Of a stretch of 64,000 bases of DNA, positions 45,401 to 58,023 are shown piece after piece; position 1 is the first letter of the stretch; every line of letters begins with the position of its first letter. The notes under the pieces are model-generated. The model made no database searches, had not been told where the DNA came from, and was given only the letters and a program-made list of their open reading frames with translations. Origin of the DNA: Hordeum vulgare subsp. vulgare (lineage: Eukaryota > Streptophyta > Magnoliopsida > Poales > Poaceae). The translations under genes and the position numbers were made by a program. The stretch lies in the NCBI RefSeq assembly GCF_904849725.1, contig NC_058522.1:233839084-233903083 (forward strand). Reading direction: 5' to 3'.

Positions 45401-46923
45401 TGACCCTTCTCATTGAGGGAAAAGAGACGGATCGTGTCTTCGCGAGCGGTGAAAATGATCACGTCCTTAGAAGGATGAGTCAGCTTGATCTCTTTTGCTT
45501 CACAATCAACATATGCCTTGTTCATTGCTAGCCAGTCCATCCCAAGGATGAGATCAATATCAGATTGGCCAAGGACGATTGGAGAAGCCAGAAAAGAATA
45601 GTCACCCAACTTGACAGAGACATTCGAAACGAAGCAACGAGAACTCATGAGCTTCCTCGGAGAAACAACACCTACGGCCCTTGGCAAATCTTCATGGTGC
45701 AAATCATGCTTTGCCGCAAATGGATAAGATATGAAAGAATGCGAAGCGCCAATATCAAATAAAACCTTAGCAAGAATATCACTAACTGAGAGATTACCCA
45801 TGATGACGTCCGAGGAATTTTCTGCTTCTGCTGCATTGACCATGTTCACCCTTGCTGAATTGGGGTTATGCTTCACCAAAGCACTGTTGGGAGGCTTGAC
45901 TGGAGGAGGGGGCGGGAGAGGCTGCTGAGTGGTACACTTGTTGGAGTAACGGCCCTTCTGACCACATCTATGACAAGTCACCTCTAACAGTGGATGAAAC
46001 TGAGCCTGATGACTCCCTGACTGCTGCTGGAACTTGTCCTGGAAGGAAGGGTTGGGTGGGTGGGAAGAACCACGACCACCTGACTGCTTGAAATGGTGTA
46101 GCTGCCGAGGAGGAGGAGAAACCCAGAACTTCTGCTGCTTTGAAACAACCCGAGTTGAGGAATTGGAACTGGACTCTCTAATGCACTTCCTGGAGTTTTC
46201 AACCTTGAGTAGAGCTTGCTCAGCTTTGACAACCAAGTTATAGAACTGGTCGAACTTGAGTGGATCGTGCAATGCAAGGGCTAGCTGCAAGTCCTCCCTG
46301 AGACCTCCATGGAACTGGTAGATCTTACTCTTCTGATCTGGAATTTCTTGCTTTGCATACCGAGCCAACTCCTCGAACTCTCCATTGTAATTGTACACAC
46401 ACAAATTGCCTTGCTTCAAGCGTCTGAACTTCTCACGCATCTCATCCACAAAACTTGCTGGAATATAGTGAGCCCTGAAGTCCCTACAGAATTCATCCCA
46501 GCTGATCACTATGTCGCCCGTGGAATTCTTTGATTGCTGCCACCATTCTGCTGCTTGCCCCTTGAGATGAAATGTTGCAAACTTGACAAAGTCTTCTGGT
46601 CTGATATTGCTGCACTCAAAGTGTTTGTTCATGTCATGGATCCAGTCCTCTGCATCGAATGGCTGGTCACAGGAGGTGAAAGTCTTCGGCTGATTTGCGA
46701 GAAATTGATTCAGAGATGCAAAGTGCTGCCCATCAAAGTTGAAATTACCCTGCTGCTGTTGGTTCGTCTCTTGCAACAACTGGATCAACATCTAAGTGTT
46801 TGCGTTGGTTGCAGCCATAAACGCTTGCCATGCCTCTGCAGGAGGAGGAGGTGGTGGAGGCGGAGGGGGTGGTGGAGGATCTGCACTCTCACGACCCGGG
46901 TTCTGGCGAGTTGGTGGAGCCAT
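45401..46923 (-). pseudogene. gag: gag and protease of Element B, early stop
   Basis: The start ATG is at 46923, followed by a proline run, and the frame meets TAG at 46792-46794, where Gln (CAG) would join it to [15 protein letters not shown]. The rest is open: capsid region ([17 protein letters not shown]), CCHC-like knuckle [14 protein letters not shown] (about 45977-45936; the usual His is Ser or missing, which weakens it), protease DIGASHSFI (about 45760) and the continuation LILGMDWLA (about 45550). Confidence 0.87.
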
Positions 46924-47969
46924 CCTGGAAGACGGACAACAACATTAGACCAGAGATAAAATTCAAGACAAGCTGAGTCAATGAATAGAAATATCTGAAC
47001 AAGATTATTAGCAATTGCATTCGAACAATAATTAGTAAGAATGCTTCCTCAAAGTAACTGCCGACAACATCTGATTTAAAGGCACTTGAAAACCGAGTAT
47101 GAGCTAGGATTGCTCGGAACAAATGTACGACAGAGATTCCATCCGAGATTTTCATGGATGGGGCCCACACGGGCTCGACCTTATAGTAGCCATCATGTAC
47201 AAGGCAGTGCACATGACATACGAAGCGTCCCTGAGTCGTAGCAAGCTACAAGGAATCTTTAAGACACAACAAGAACCGCTGTAAGATGACCGTGAACAAA
47301 CGAATCCACTGAATGTCGAATCCCAATGTCACATCATGCATGTGTTGGAAGATTGTCCTATAAGTAACTACCTGAATTCCCACCTAAGAATTCCCGAAAT
47401 ATTTGGTCATGCAATCTGGTTTAGGGATACAGGGAGTAATATATCACTCAACTCCTACACTAACCCGTCCAATGTATCACATCCGTCAACACATAACCAG
47501 AATCTCAGAATTTCATCTACCTCAGATCCTCGTAACCACAACGATACTAAGTATGGCGATACATCCGGACCTATCTGCACCAGTACTGGGGAAGCCGGAC
47601 TCCTTTCGCCACTACTAGTATTGAAGCAATTTATAACATCCTCCGACCCGAGATACTATGTAATCTGAATGATAACGATGGGCTCAAGAATCCCCTAGAG
47701 CTTAACTCCCCGGAAGAAATCAAGTCAGACAGGAGGCACCAAGACAGAACTCCGTCACATCGGCATCATATAGATTCCAAAATATCCACGTGATCCTAAT
47801 TTTTTTTGTGTGAGAAGAGTGGTAGAATCAAAATCTCCTAAGTCGAGAACCTCACCAGAGCATAGAAGAGGAGAAAAAAGAAACCTACTCTCCGATATTA
47901 CTAAGACTCAAAATAGTTTAACTAGACTCGACTCGGCCAAGTTCGATCACACAAAGGTCCTATGGTCGT
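46924..47969 (-). other. Leader of Element B between primer-binding site and gag
   Basis: About 1.05 kb without recognisable coding sequence on either strand. Confidence 0.7.
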
Positions 47970-47986
47970 ATGGCTCTGATTACTAA
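47970..47986 (-). other. Primer-binding site (initiator tRNA-Met type), Element B
   Basis: The minus strand reads TTAGTAATCAGAGCCAT, two bases from the LTR. It matches the usual TTGGTATCAGAGCC with a few substitutions. Confidence 0.75.
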
Positions 47987-49337
47987 CTTGTAACAACCAA
48001 GATGCAGCCCTTTCCTTATTTGGGGGCGAGGACTCAAAAGGGGAAAGGGGCGCATCTACGCGTTTCGCAAGCAAGATAATCATAACAACATACATAAATG
48101 AAGAGTGACAAGTAGGACATACACTTGCCATCTGATAAGTATATAGTCATACATGCATACATTATTCAATAATCATGAAAGGGTCCGGCTACGGACAAGA
48201 TAAATGACAAGATATGATATCTCGCATGCTAGTCCCACGATCACGACCACAGCCTCAGTCCTCTGGGTATATCATGTACATCCGACCTCTCTCCTCGTCG
48301 AACTCCCACTTAAGCTCGTAAGGATCGGTTGAATCTGGCTCTGCTTCACCTGTACCTATAGGTGGGGTTGTAGTATATGGTGAGTCATGAGGACCCATCA
48401 ATCTCATGATCTTGGTATCGAGTCTAATTAAGTTATTAGGTATGGTAGGGGTAAGTGTTTGAGTTTGCAGCATCCTAAGCATATATGGTGGCTAATTTAC
48501 GAAAACAGAAATAAATGTGGTGGACTACGTAAGACGGTCGAAGACAAGAATCATCACTAGGTGATCCGAATCACCTACCTACGTCAGTCATAACCCCACC
48601 ATGTTCTCGATCGGAGGAAGACCTCCAAAAGAAACATTCACGGTTACGCACACAGTTGGCAGGTTATTAATTAGTTTACTTTAAGTTGTCTAGAACCGGA
48701 TGTTAACAAGATTTCCATAGTTGCCACATAACCGCGGGCACGACTTTCCGAAAGATTTAACCCTGCAGGGGTGCTCTGTGACAGCCCGATGCCGACGTTC
48801 CAGAAGATTCCCCTTTTATTCCGTTTTCGTCGTGTGGTTCGTTTGTCTGTCGCATTCTTCATCGCATCATGCGCATCATCAGCATTGCATCGGCATCTCC
48901 ATTGCTGCCAGTTTTCAAAACTTGCATCCGCTGTTAGTTGCCGGTTCTCGTCGTTGTTCGTTCCGAGTCCAACCGCACACGCACGCGCTCGCGGCATCGT
49001 CAAACCCTATTTTAAAAGTGTGCGTAAAACTTTCTCTGATCGGGTTGAGATTTGACGTGCGGTCTTATTTTAATATAGCTAGGCCGCCTGTCGAATTTCG
49101 TCGCGATCGGAGTCCGTCTGGAACCCGAACGGTCGACCGTAGAGGCACCGTATTCGGTCTACCGTTGGACGTTTGTCGGTGTTTTAAAAATTGTTGCCGC
49201 GCCGCCCGTTTTCCCTCTCGTCTCCGGTAAACCACCCTACACGGCCACTTACCCGTTGCCACATTCGGAATCGTCCGAATCCGACCGCACAGTTGGGTCC
49301 GGAACGAAATTTCGCTAAACCTAGCCCCCCATTTGTC

Positions 49338-50008
49338 TATAAATACCCCTCCATCATATTTTAGACATCCCCCTCTCCCCTTTGCCTCAAAATCCGTGCC
49401 AACACTAAACCCCCAGCCACAGCCTCTCTCCTCCCACCTCCAGCCGCCGGGCCCGCGGAGCCCGCGTTGGGCCCGCTCGAGCCCATTTGGGCCCGAGCTC
49501 CCTGCAACCCTGAGCCTCCCCAATGGCTGCCCCTCGCCGTGCCCTAGGCCGTCGTCGGCCGGCGCACCCCGCCGCCGCCGCCTTGTGCCTGCGCCGCGCC
49601 GCCCCGGCCTCCTCCTCTCGGGCCGCATGCCCCGCACCAGCCCTAGGGCGCGCCGCCCGCTGCAGCTCCTCCAGCCGCCGGCAGCGGCCACTGCCCATCA
49701 TGCGCCGCTGTCCATGGACGCCTCTCCTGCCGCCTCAGCCCAGATCCGCGCCAGCGCAGCTCCCTGCCGCCGTTCCCGAGCCGCCTCGCCGGATCCCGTG
49801 ACTCCCTCGTTCCATCGCCGGAGTCCTGCCGTCGAGGACAACCGCCGCCATGGCCTCTCAGCCTCGCTCCCAGGTTGAGACGACGGGCGCACCAACCGCC
49901 AGCGCGTCGTGGGCCGAGCGCGCCCCCTCGGCCTGCCTCGCCCCGAGGCCTCCTTCGGCCTAGCGCCCCCTCAACCCACAACACCAGGCCGACCCAAGTG
50001 GCCAGGGT
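49338..50008 (+). promoter_or_regulatory. TATA box, GC-rich leader and splice donor in the solo LTR
   Basis: TATAAATA at 49338-49345 is followed by a CG-rich leader of about 650 bp, which has frames on both strands with Pro/Ala/Arg bias. It ends at CCAGG/GTGAGC with GT at 50007-50008. The sequence then turns abruptly T-rich, as at an exon-intron border. Motif-level evidence. Confidence 0.5.
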
Positions 50009-52050
50009 GAGCTATTTCCCCCAGTGCCTTTTTTTTATTTTTGCGCCCAGTTCGACCCGTTTAGCTATTTAGGGATTTTTTTTCGGAATTATATAAATTC
50101 CAGATATTAGTCTAGATTTTAAACGCGCGTATCTTTTAATCCGTAAGTCGGATCGCGATGAATTAGATATGGATTTCGTGTAGTTTCTCGCGTAGAATCC
50201 GATTCTAAAACTTGCATAATTATTTGAGGTAGTTTGACGTGCCAAACGCCTAGTTTTGCGTGCTGTTTCAATAGGATACGCCCCGTATTTATTTTTCTCG
50301 CAAGTCCGGATTGCTCGTATGACGTATTAGAAATGTCCATGTTTTAGGAACCATTTTTCCAGGTATTTTAGAGCGGTCATTCGTATTTTTTGCGTGTAGG
50401 GAATTGCGCTAGTTTATTTTCCTATGTATAGGTTATTTTCTCGCATTTACGTGTGGTATTAATTTTGTTGTGCAACCCCACATATTTTATATGTTTTCGG
50501 GGTAGAAAAACCCATGGGATTTTTCTGTGCAATTAGTTTTAGCTTTTGAGTAAGTTAGTTCGCACGGTATTTTGCCGTGATGCCCTTTTGTTTAATTCGT
50601 AGGATTTATTCCATGCTTCGTTTGACGGAGTTGTGTACTAGAGAGTTGATCTTGGATGTTTTGTCTAGCCGCTGGTATTTTTAGTTGCAATAGAAATGCT
50701 TGTTTAGGTGTGGTTTGACTGCCCTCAAGTTGCTAGAAATAGTGCTGATTTGGAGGTGCTGAAATATTTCTAAGTCTGAGATCTGTTATATTTTGTTGCT
50801 TTCTTGTCTTGCTTGTATCTTTTGATCTGTAGGTCTTTTGAGGTTGGTGCAATGGAGTTAGTTGTAGCCCTTGTGTTTCTCTAGCATGTTGTGAATTTTC
50901 ATGACAATTGGAGTCATGTAGCTATAGGTTTTGCTGCGGTCAATATGCCTTCAGATCGAAAACTGCAGCTTCAAAAACTGCTATTTTCACTAAGGCTGAA
51001 ATAGTGTGTGGGAAGCCATTTTGTGACTTCTTCCCCTAGTGTTCCTTGCTGCCATGATAGTTGTTGTTAGTTGTTTTTGGTAGTGCTTCTTGCCCTCTTT
51101 AGTGTCATGCCTTGCTTGAGTTTATCGGAGTTGTGTAGCCCGTAGTTGTGGGGTGTAGAAAATGCTATGTGGCTGATTTTGGCAGATTGTAGTGATTTCT
51201 TGTTTTGCTCGTAGTTGTTGAACCGTAGCTCCGATTTGATCATGTCCTACATGAAACTTGGTTAGAATCTCGTGTAGTTTCATTTTATCTTGCTCGCTGT
51301 ATGTCTTGAAGTGCTCGTAGCCGTCGTTGCACACATATTGCATTCATGCCATCATATCTTGCGGTGCTTGTAACTTTTGATCCGTAGCTCCGTTGGAGAT
51401 GTTCTTTATGTGTTAATTGCTTGATATGACGCATAGAATCACGTGAACCTATTTGTTTTTCTGTTTAACAACTAATTAAATGTGTTAATTCAGATCTGGA
51501 CAGAATTGTAAATTAACACGTGAGGTCGTCTCAGAGGTGCTATATGTCATTTCCGACCTCATTTAAAATGCCTAGATAGATAGTTTAATTACGCCTCACC
51601 TCTTGCCATGTTTAACCACATCTAATATTGCCGTGTATCTAATCGGGATAGAACTAAATAAATAAACGTGGAGTTTCGTCAATATGTAACTCGTTGCATA
51701 TTGAACTTCACTTAAGGTGTAGTGTTTGTTTGTGTGAATTGTCATGCCGTGACTTGCTTGCATTCAGCTGCTCATGCATCGTATCTGTTGTGCATTGTGT
51801 GGTGAATTTCGTGTGTTGATTTGTGTTTTCGGTTTGCTTCATCTCGTTAGAGTTCCGCAATCTTGTCGGATTGTGAGGACCCGTTTGACTACATCGGTTC
51901 GTCTGCTTCACGGAGGCATTCTTCTTCCAAGCGGGATCTCAGGCAAGATGACCATTTCCCCAGGTACCATTACTATCATTGCCATGCTAGTTTTAACGCT
52001 TCTATCGTTTATGTCTCGTTGCCTACCACATGTTAAATATCAACCTCTCA
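50009..52050 (+). other. T-rich, gene-free part of the solo LTR
   Basis: About 2 kb of intron-like, T-rich sequence with no supported coding region. The matching part of the LTR at 61349 begins at about 62582. Confidence 0.65.
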
Positions 52051-53306
52051 ACAATGTCATGAAAACCTTCAACCTGTTCGACCTAGCAAACCACTGATTG
52101 GCTATGTTATTGCTTGCTTAACCATGTTGTTAGCGTTGCTAGTTGCAGGTGTAGTTGCTTCCATGTGAAAGCATGGGTTCCTTGTTTTATCACCATATTA
52201 AATGCTATTTAATTTAATGCACCTATATACTTGGTAAAAGGTGGAAGGCTCGGCCTTTCTAGCCTGGTGTTTTGTTCCACCTTTGCCCCCTTAGTTTCGG
52301 CTACCGGTGTTATGTTCCATAATTGAGCGCTCCTAACACGATCAGGGTTGTTATGGGGACCCCCTTGATAATTCGTTTTAGATTAAAGATGGTCTGGCAA
52401 GGCCCAACATTGTTTTTACATTTTCCCAACATAATAATTTGATAATACTGAGATGCATAGGGAGTTAGCGCTACCCGAGGAGTAACTTTACATAAACAGG
52501 GGGGCCAATGCTGATGGTGTTGGTCCCAAACGGTCTACCTGCGGGGCCACCGCGAGGAAACTCGAGGTTTGGCACTCGTAGCTAGTTCCATCCGTCGTGT
52601 TCTGAGAACGAGATACGCGGCTCCTATCGGGTACGTCGACACGTCGGGTGGCCTTGCTGGATTAGTTTTACCTTTGACGAGATATCTTGTGCATCGGGAT
52701 TCCGGTGATGCTTTGGGTAATCTCAGAGTTGAGGTTTCCCACTAGGGAATCCGACGAGATCGCGAGCTTCGTGATTGAGGATTTCTATGCGGCTTGTGGT
52801 AATTTGTGATGGACTAGTTGGAGCACCCCTGCAGGGTTAAATCTTTCGGAAAGCCGTGCCCGCGGTTATGCGGCAACGTGGAAACTTTGTTTAACACAGG
52901 TTCTAGATAACTCGAAGTTAACTTAATTAAAACTTGCCAACTGTGTGCGTAACCATGACTGTCTGTTTCGTGAGTTCCTTCTCCGATCGAGGACACGGTG
53001 GGGTTATGTCTGACGTAGGTAGGTGTTCAGGATCATTCATTTGATCATCAGTAGTTACGTCCGCTATGCGTAGATCTTCCCACTCTTATTTCTTGTACTC
53101 GTAAGTTTAGCCACCTCATATATGCTTAGCCGCTGCTGCAACCTCACCACTGAATCATACCTCACCCAGTAAGCTTTGCTAGTCTTGATACCTTTGGAAA
53201 TGAGATTGCTGAGTCCCCTATGGCTCACAGATTACTACAACACCAGTTGCAGGTACAGGTAAAGGTTACTTGACGCGAGTGCGTTGATTGTTCATTTGGA
53301 GTTGCT

Positions 53307-53328
53307 TCTTCTTCTTCTTCTTCTTCAT
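53307..53328. repeat. (CTT)n microsatellite in the solo LTR
   Basis: About seven TTC/CTT units in a row, followed by ATCGATC. Confidence 0.85.
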
Positions 53329-56155
53329 CGATCTAGGATGGGTTCCAGCCTGGGATAGCAAGGATGGACGTCGTTCCTCTTTTCTCGTTTGTTTTCGTCC
53401 GTAGTCGGACCCTGCTCTTACTCTTGATGATTATGTAATGTACTGCTATGACTCTGATGTAGCTTGTGGCGAGTGTAAGCCAATTCTATATATCTCTTCT
53501 TTTCAGTACATGTACTTGTAACGATATCCATTCTTGCGACACGACGAGATGCGCTTCTATCCCTGACGAGGCCCTCGTGCCAAATTGAGGATAGGGTCGC
53601 ATCTTCGGCGTGACATGCTCCAACTAATCCATCACAAATTACCACAAGCTGCATAACAATCCTCTATCACGATACTCGTGATCTCGTCGGATTCCTTAGT
53701 GGAAAACTTCAACTCTGAGAAGATCAAAGCATCACTGGAATCCCGATGCACAAGATATATCGCTAAGGTAAGACAAGTCCAGCAAGACCTCCTGATGTGT
53801 CGACGAACCCGATAAGAGCTGGGTATCTCAGTCTCAGGACACGATGGATGAGTCACACTACGGGTTAAACCAAACCTCGAGTTTCCCCGTGGTGGCCCCA
53901 TAGACTGCCCGTTCTGGACAAACACTCATGAGGACCACTGGCCCACGTTGTTGATTAACTTCCTCGGGGTAGCTATTCCCTATGCATATTATTATTAAGT
54001 TGTTAGTAAACTAACACCAAAGTTTGGTCTTGCCAGACAAGCCTTAGCACTACACGATTTATCAAGGGGGTCCCCATAACAACCCCGAAAGTATTGGGAG
54101 CGCTCATTTATGGAACAATCACCGGTAGCCGAAACTAAGGCGACAGAAACATAACAAAACAACCGGCAATAAGGCCAAGCCTTCCGCCTCTTGCCAAATA
54201 TATAGATGCATTAACTAAGATAGGAATTTAAATAGCATGATATCAATGCCCATGTTATCACATGGACCAGCTGGCACCTGCAACTAGCAACGCTATCAGA
54301 TTAGTGGTTTAGCAAGCCTAACCTAGCCAGTCAATATTTGCATAGGAGGGAAGGTGTTCAGGTTTCATGGAAAAGTTTGATGGCCTATATATCACATGGT
54401 AGGCAGCGGAGACGTAACGAAAGAAACGAATCACTAAGCATAACGAAGTTAGAAACGATGTCAAGATCACGACCATCTTGCCTGAGATTTCTTCATACTG
54501 GAATTGCTCTTGTTCTTCCTGCACAAACTCACCAGAGTCCACACACTCGCTGTCCATTCCTGATGCTACCCAAAGAGAAAATAATAGCAAATAAACAACA
54601 ACTTCAAATGATGCAACAGATAACATGATGCAGGTATGGTATGAGGAATGCATCACATCTCCAATATATTGCTTCTACATGCAACACTTGAGGTTTCATC
54701 CAATCTGGACAGAACCTCAATATGGATGATTTAAACATGCATGAACATGGCATAATCATGTACATCACGGTAAAATGATGCAAAAACATATGAAGAACGT
54801 CGTGAACGGAGTCTCAGATCAACCAGAAACTATGAAACAAGTCACAAAGGTCTACGGGATCAAAACAGCCACAAATGCAACTAAATGGGCATGCACTGGT
54901 GTAACCAGGATGCCAAGTGATCAAGCATCAACATACAAGTGGAATGGTGCTTGAGAACACACCACACCATCAACCAATGCTCACACAAGCTCTAAAACCA
55001 TCTAAGCACACAATCTGTTTTAACAACAACATAGCAGTTTGATTACAAGATCTACAACAGATAATTCCCTCTAAATAATCCAAAGAAGACATGAAACTGA
55101 AGTCAACCAAAAGCATTACAACGCCTAACAAAAATCTAGGGCAAGGGTATCACCCATGAGCAGATAGGCAACCTCTAACTTGGACAAAACATCACATATT
55201 GGGACTTAGTGAAAATTACATGTTTTCACCGGCTGCTTATGCTCTGAAGCATTTTGGCAGACTCCAAAATAATATCTACAGGAGGTGTCTAAGCATGAAA
55301 TATTTACAAAGTGCTATACAAACATACCAGCAACGAAACATTAGTTTGTTGCTTGGGCTAATTCCCAACACAGGAGCAAATATAAACAACACAACAGGGG
55401 AAGAAAATAACTCCAGATTCCCAAACTTAGTGAAATTCTCAGGTTTTCACAAATCTGACAAATTCAGTCCGGTGCCCACTTTGACAGGGTACAGTAGGTA
55501 CATGCAAAAACCTAAGAACAACATGAATGCCCCATGTTGTAGAGGGGTTCACACACTACCATTCCTTCAAGGAATTATCCACAAAGGCTCAAAGCACCAC
55601 GTGATATTAAGCTCAAACAGGGCATGAAAATAACATGTGCAACACTTAGTTAAATTTAGAGCATGCAGAAAACTAATATCATAGCAAGTTTAGAGCAAGG
55701 TTTCCACTGATATGTTCACTTAGCATAAGAAAGAAAAGAAACTAGGACATTCACAACAAGTTTATCTAACACTTTCCTGTTGACAGCAAGTTTTAAACAC
55801 GCATAAATAAAATCATAGAAAAAGGACAAAAGGGCATCACAACAGAAAATAACAGTTTTATGAAGTTGCTCTAAAGTGAAATCTGATTGCACCAATGGAT
55901 TCCTGGGATTATTCTACCCAAAAACTCATATTCATACATAGGTACTTGCATGAATCATCAATGCACAATTGTAGCTCGAAAATCAACACATGGACACATA
56001 TAAGCTACATGTTACTTATTGCCATATGTGGAAGCTTCCATATTTGGCATGTCCACATTTGGGCACCTGCTAGAAATGGTTTTCTCACAATCTAGACTAC
56101 CTAAGCATGGCATAGCATCACAAACATGGATAACCTAAATGGGGAGATGTGTTCA

Positions 56156-56330
56156 TCCACACACACACACATGAGCACACACACATGTCCAAGGCATATG
56201 TGCTCACTCATGCACATGCACATGTGGTCTCACACACACACACACCATCTACATCCACACATGCTCATCACACACATAGAAGGCACACACCCCACCTTAG
56301 GTATAAACAGATATGCACATAAAATAAGCC
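56156..56330. repeat. CA-rich microsatellite region in the Element B 5' LTR
   Basis: Counterpart of 40585-40760, with the same CATGCACATG spacers and slightly different run lengths. Confidence 0.85.
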
Positions 56331-56498
56331 TACTTGCACAAGTGTAGAGGTGCATATACACATGCACACATACACTCCACACACCTACACTCTCAATACA
56401 CAACCACACAAGTATAAATAAACCCTAGTGCAAAACAGGAGAGAAAAACATCAAGGGAAAAATCATAGCAAGTAATTTTAAACAAAAAAGGAAAAAAA

Positions 56499-56570
56499 GG
56501 GGGGTGAGGAAGTCGAACCCACGACCTGCTGGTCGTCACCCAAACACACATACCACTGCGCTATAGAATC
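56499..56570 (-). other. tRNA-like sequence with A box, B box and T-run, Element B 5' LTR
   Basis: Counterpart of 40929-41000. Here the A box reads TAGCGCAGTGG, an exact match to the eukaryotic TRGCNNAGNGG pattern, and the B box is GGGTTCGAC with T54 at 56517. Seven T residues follow (56498-56492). The acceptor 5' end is GATTCTA, also unpaired with ACCCCCC. Both copies share the body and differ mainly in the acceptor, so the unit predates the insertion. Confidence 0.62.
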
Positions 56571-57154
56571 GGTACTTAACAGAGAGGGGGGGTGCTGCTG
56601 CTCTTTTGAGCAGACCCCTCTGTTCTATGTTCTACTCCGGCGACCGAAACAGGGGAAGTTCTTCGGCGACACTCCGGCGATCTAACGGCACGACAAGCTA
56701 CAACGCGGGATGCGAGACCACTGGGGGTTCCATTCCCGTGCTTGGATCTACGGGAGGGAGCCCGCAACGGTGGCTTGACGGCGTGGCACCTTCATGCCAT
56801 GGTGGCGACAACAGCATGGCCCCTATCTACGGCGAACCTACGGGAGAAGGGAGAAGGGAAGGAGACGGCGATGGCTCACCCTGGGGCTTATCGGGGGCGA
56901 GCTTGGTTGCCGAGAAGAGGAAGAAGGGACGGGCTGCGAGGTCCCGCTGCTCTGCTCCGGTGACATCGACGCGGAGGAGATGTTAGGGAGGGGGAGGAGC
57001 CCTGCTAGTGACGGGAAAGGAATGGGGATGCCTCCTCATCCTCGTTCCCATCATGGCCTCCACGGTGAGCTACCGACGACGAGGGGAAACACCGGCGACG
57101 GCAACAGCTCTCTCTGAATGTACTAAACCTATCTTCTCTCTCCTTCGTAGAAGA

Positions 57155-57256
57155 ACTTACCTGAGAGGGAGAGGGAAGGGGGAAAGGAGAGGCTGGCGGC
57201 GCGATGGGGAATAGGGGCGAAACCCTACCGGGCACGCACGTCGAGGCCTAAATAGG
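57155..57256 (-). promoter_or_regulatory. TATA-like box, short leader and splice donor in the Element B 5' LTR
   Basis: CCTATTTAGG at 57256-57247 and CTCAG/GTAAGT with the intron starting at 57160 on the minus strand, as in the other LTR. Confidence 0.5.
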
Positions 57257-58023
57257 CACGGATGGGAGGGCTGATGGCATGCGCTGCCTCTCTTTCCTCT
57301 CGCTGACAGACGGAAAGAAGGGGGAAGGAGGCAACATCGTCAGAAGGAGGAAGATGGGACGACCAACGGGCTCAAGCGCGCCGAGGCGAGGAGATGGGCC
57401 AGGCCCACTCCTCTGCACTCTATAAATCAAACAAACATGTTATTGTTTTAAATAAAATAGCTTTGGAAAAAATAAGAGAAGTAAAACCAGGGTAAAGGGA
57501 AAAATAAAAGGAAAATAACTTTGGGTCTCAAAAATATTGCTCCTATTTGTAAAAATAGAAGTGGCATTTTTTGAGCAAAGCAAATGAATTGACTTTTGTC
57601 AAAAGCCCCTGTTTTAAATTAAAACAACAGGGAGAATAATTTCAAACCAGTGCGGTTTTGCATCCACAAATATTGGAAGGAATTTACAAGAAAGAAGAAC
57701 ATTTTTAAAACCCCAAAACAACAACCAATATATGTCTCAAGGAAAATAATAAGAGAGGGGGGGGGGGGTTGGGCTATGGTGCAACTTGATGTTGAGGTCA
57801 TTGTTGCACCCACACCACACTCTACAAGACCACACAAGCCACATGAAATCAACACAACAAGATGGACAAGAATAAGACAATCACAGAATGATGCATGAGA
57901 TGCACATGAAATGACAACACATGAAATGACAGACACCTCATCAATTCCATAACATAGGTTCAAAAATGTGCCACAAAAGGAAAGGGGTTACAAATAAGGA
58001 AAGAAAACATCTGGGCTGTTACA

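Larger units (their letters stand above)
48777..53615 (+). mobile_element. Solo LTR of a related Gypsy family, 4839 bp, TSD TGCTC
   Basis: Starts TGTGACAGCCCGATG and ends CTTCGGCGTGACA. TGCTC is present at 48772-48776 and 53616-53620. No gag, pol, primer-binding site or polypurine tract occurs inside, so it is the product of LTR-LTR recombination. Its orientation is opposite to Element B. Its last 1.5 kb or so is homologous (as reverse complement) to the U5-side part of the Element B LTR, while its U3 side differs, so the two families share a module. A second member starts at 61349. Confidence 0.92.
22839..58023 (-). mobile_element. Element B: Tekay-clade chromodomain Gypsy element with about 5.2 kb LTRs, TSD AACTT, carrying two nested insertions
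   Basis: The 3' LTR is 22839-42448 and the 5' LTR is 47989-58023, with an internal region of 5.54 kb between. Removing the nested insertions and one copy of each duplication leaves LTRs of about 5181 and 5191 bp. AACTT precedes the element at 22834-22838 and follows it at 58024-58028. The pol order protease-RT-RNase H-integrase and the C-terminal chromodomain place it in the Tekay (Del) clade of Gypsy chromoviruses. LTR divergence sampled over about 380 bp is about 7%, making it older than both nested elements. All coding parts are broken. Confidence 0.93.
47989..58023 (-). repeat. 5' LTR of Element B, interrupted by a solo LTR
   Basis: Plus-strand order: TGTAACAACCAAG start (47989) to 48776, solo LTR 48777-53615, then 53621-58023 ending GGCTGTTACA. 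The joined LTR is about 5.19 kb. Confidence 0.92.

Noticed and set aside
49065..49984. Arg/Ala/Pro-rich frames of up to 208 codons in the solo LTR
   Set aside because: Composition-driven frames on both strands in the GC-rich leader, not kept in the related LTR at 61349.
48777..53615. A complete non-autonomous element instead of a solo LTR
   Set aside because: No internal primer-binding site, polypurine tract or duplicated terminal region was found, and the same sequence order starts again at 61349 as an LTR.
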